Assembly (NCBI GenBank): GCA_017510605.1
Contig: JAFWMQ010000009.1
Span: 186,001-250,000 of the forward strand
Source: Clostridiales bacterium
GTDB taxonomy: Bacteria > Bacillota > Clostridia > Saccharofermentanales > Saccharofermentanaceae
Direction of reading: 5' to 3'
DNA: 64,000 bases
Shown: positions 62,695 to 64,000 of the stretch, piece after piece
Position numbering within the stretch: position 1 is the stretch's first letter
How the letters are laid out: every line of letters begins with the position of its first letter
The notes under the pieces: model-generated
The model's database searches: none
The model's input: only the letters and a program-made list of their open reading frames with translations
What the model was told of the DNA's origin: nothing
Made by a program: the position numbers and the translations under genes

Positions 62695-63134
62695 TGAAGA
62701 TCAATCTTGATATTGACGGCAAATATGATGATACGGAAGTCATCATACGCGCTCCGTATCTGAATAACGACATCGAGAGGATCGTTGCCATGATGCGCAT
62801 GATCGATATGCAGATCGCAGTGCGGAAGGAAAATGAGACTTATCTTTTGGATGCAGATAAGATCCTTTATATCGAAGCAGTCGACCGTAAAACTTTTGTC
62901 TATACTAACAGCGAAAATTACGAATCCGAGCTTAAGCTCTATGAACTTGAGCAGCAGCTGACGGAACGTGATTTTCTTCGTATCAGTAAGCAGACTATCG
63001 TAAATCTACGAAAGATAAAGAGCCTTAAGACTGATGTCAACCGCAAGATCAGGATCACACTGCAAAACGGTGAACAGATAGTCGTATCGCGCATGTATTC
63101 TGACGAATTGAGAAGAAAGCTGGGGTTAAGGTAA
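62691..63134 (+). CDS. LytTR-domain transcriptional regulator
   Basis: A 147-residue protein with a C-terminal LytTR DNA-binding domain (LLDADKILYIEAVDRKTFVYT, LRISKQTIVNLRKIKSL). There is no receiver domain, so signals come through the neighbouring DUF3021 membrane protein, as in known LytTR regulatory systems. The gene overlaps the permease stop (ATGATG) and abuts DUF3021. The direct repeats at 61051 are its likely binding sites. Confidence 0.92.
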   Translation: MMKINLDIDGKYDDTEVIIRAPYLNNDIERIVAMMRMIDMQIAVRKENETYLLDADKILYIEAVDRKTFVYTNSENYESELKLYELEQQLTERDFLRISKQTIVNLRKIKSLKTDVNRKIRITLQNGEQIVVSRMYSDELRRKLGLR

Positions 63135-63598
63135 TGGAAGATAAGAAAACGATTTTTAATTATATCAGTCAGCTGTTTGCCATTTACGGTATCGTAATCG
63201 CGATCTTTGTTGCGATAAATCTTATTGTCGGAAATGAAGCCGGAAGCGTATCCACGCTTTTCGCTTTGGGTTCAAACGGTTTGTCTACAAAAACGCTGAT
63301 AGAGCTTTTTGTTTTGGTCGTTATCGTTACAATAGATGATAACGTGTTCCATACGGATCTGCTGATCAAGAACATGTCGCTGATCGTCCGTAATATCTTG
63401 TTCTTTGCGGTCATACTTGTTACGATCATAGTGTTTGCGGTGGTATTCGGATGGTTCCCGCTGGACAATGTCCTTTCATGGATCGGCTTCATAGTATCGT
63501 TCTCGGTCTGTGCCGTCTTCAGCGCGATACTCATGCGTCTTGAAGAGAATGCGGAGAATAAGAAGATGCAGGAAGCTTTGAACAGACTAAAGAAATAA
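63134..63598 (+). CDS. DUF3021 membrane protein
   Basis: A 154-residue protein with four transmembrane helices, of the DUF3021 family, which is found beside LytTR regulators and is thought to inhibit them at the membrane. The first helices lie at about 14-35, the last at about 115-135, and a short charged C-terminal helix follows. It overlaps LytTR by one base. ABC, permease, LytTR and DUF3021 form a four-gene operon. Confidence 0.88.
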   Translation: MEDKKTIFNYISQLFAIYGIVIAIFVAINLIVGNEAGSVSTLFALGSNGLSTKTLIELFVLVVIVTIDDNVFHTDLLIKNMSLIVRNILFFAVILVTIIVFAVVFGWFPLDNVLSWIGFIVSFSVCAVFSAILMRLEENAENKKMQEALNRLKK

Positions 63599-63599
63599 C

Positions 63600-64000
63600 A
63601 TGTCAGAACTAAAGAGTTATACATGTTCCAAGTGTGCCGGAATTCTGATGTTCGATTCCGATCAGAAACTCTTTGATTGTCCTTTTTGCGGCAATCGTTT
63701 TGATGCGGTCGATTTCCACGAAGATGAGATTATGTCGCAGGCGGAAGAAAGCCTGAAGGAAGGAGCTTTCTCTTCGGCCAAGGAAAAGTTCAATTCGATT
63801 TTGGAAAAGAACCCGTCTGACTTTGAGGCTCTCAAGGGCCTGATCTTATGCGAGATAAAGGCATCGGATCTGGAAAGTCTGGAATCTCCCGGTATATTTG
63901 ATTCTTCTTCAGTTGTTTCTCTGAAAAACATTATCGCGAGAGTTAAGAGACAGGCGTCAACTGAAGATTCTGAGTTTTTTAACCGGCTTTTGATACTGAT
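63600..64000 (+). CDS. zinc-ribbon protein (3' partial)
   Basis: The frame is open to the end of the window, about 133 codons. The N-terminus holds a zinc ribbon with CSKC and CPFC pairs, then an acidic helix and TPR-like helices (EESLKEGAFSSAKEKFNSILEKNPSDFEALKGLIL). It resembles the zinc-ribbon proteins elsewhere in this window. The ATG overlaps the final bases after the DUF3021 stop, so it may be read from the same transcript. Ribosome site is weak. Confidence 0.7.
   Translation, partial: MSELKSYTCSKCAGILMFDSDQKLFDCPFCGNRFDAVDFHEDEIMSQAEESLKEGAFSSAKEKFNSILEKNPSDFEALKGLILCEIKASDLESLESPGIFDSSSVVSLKNIIARVKRQASTEDSEFFNRLLIL

Overview
The window looks like chromosome of an anaerobic member of the Bacillota (class Clostridia), probably a gut or rumen type lineage. 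The reasons are Gram-positive gene orders (yggS-sepF; CIRCE-hrcA-grpE-dnaK-dnaJ; tmk-holB-ricT), a small clostridial 2[4Fe-4S] ferredoxin, strong AGGAGG ribosome sites, frequent TTG/GTG starts and many cytosolic or membrane c-di-GMP enzymes. No phage, insertion sequence, CRISPR array or rRNA is visible. The species cannot be named from sequence alone.

Layout. 1-4.5 kb: end of a PLP enzyme of the aluminium-resistance/methionine gamma-lyase family, a HlyD-like membrane protein, yggS and sepF (cell-division block). 4.6-19.3 kb: a DUF47 (PhoU-like) gene, then four c-di-GMP enzymes with different input domains, interleaved with a PAP2 phosphatase, a LarA-type racemase and glutamine synthetase. 19.3-21.9 kb: a HAD hydrolase and a serine beta-lactamase-like lipoprotein. 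21.9-28.6 kb: heat-shock operon hrcA-grpE-clpP-dnaK-dnaJ behind a CIRCE operator, then prmA. 28.9-34.8 kb: hisS-aspS-lepB-lepA. 34.9-42.6 kb: lipoproteins, three GNAT proteins, a methyltransferase and zinc-ribbon proteins. 42.6-43.4 kb: a non-coding zone with a five-unit tandem repeat, a possible small RNA and tRNA-Leu(UAG). 43.4-48.7 kb: an M15 peptidase, a DeoR regulator, a degenerate sialate-O-acetylesterase-like protein and an AraC regulator. 48.7-54.2 kb: folate genes folE-folP-folB/K, then a disordered basic protein with tmk-holB-ricT. 54.3-58.0 kb: ferredoxin, a hybrid histidine kinase, a small cysteine protein and a PTS-rich anchored protein. 58.1-64 kb: two intergenic palindrome arrays flanking a TetR-SDR-condensation-domain operon, then an ABC-LytTR-DUF3021 operon and the start of a zinc-ribbon gene.

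The most interesting content is (1) a 1043-residue cytosolic diguanylate cyclase whose input is a GH16 glucanase fold with two of three catalytic carboxylates changed, followed by a CBM-like and a LacI-type sugar-binding domain; (2) a second degenerate carbohydrate-active protein, a sialate-O-acetylesterase homologue without its serine and histidine, paired with an AraC regulator; together they suggest reuse of dead sugar enzymes as intracellular sensors; (3) three intergenic arrays of palindromic units with unrelated sequences but one architecture and periods of about 50-63 bp, one beside a promoter-terminator unit that looks like a small RNA; and (4) a probable LytTR operator of two direct repeats exactly 21 bp apart before the ABC-LytTR-DUF3021 operon. 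All assignments are by reading motifs by eye; no database search was run.
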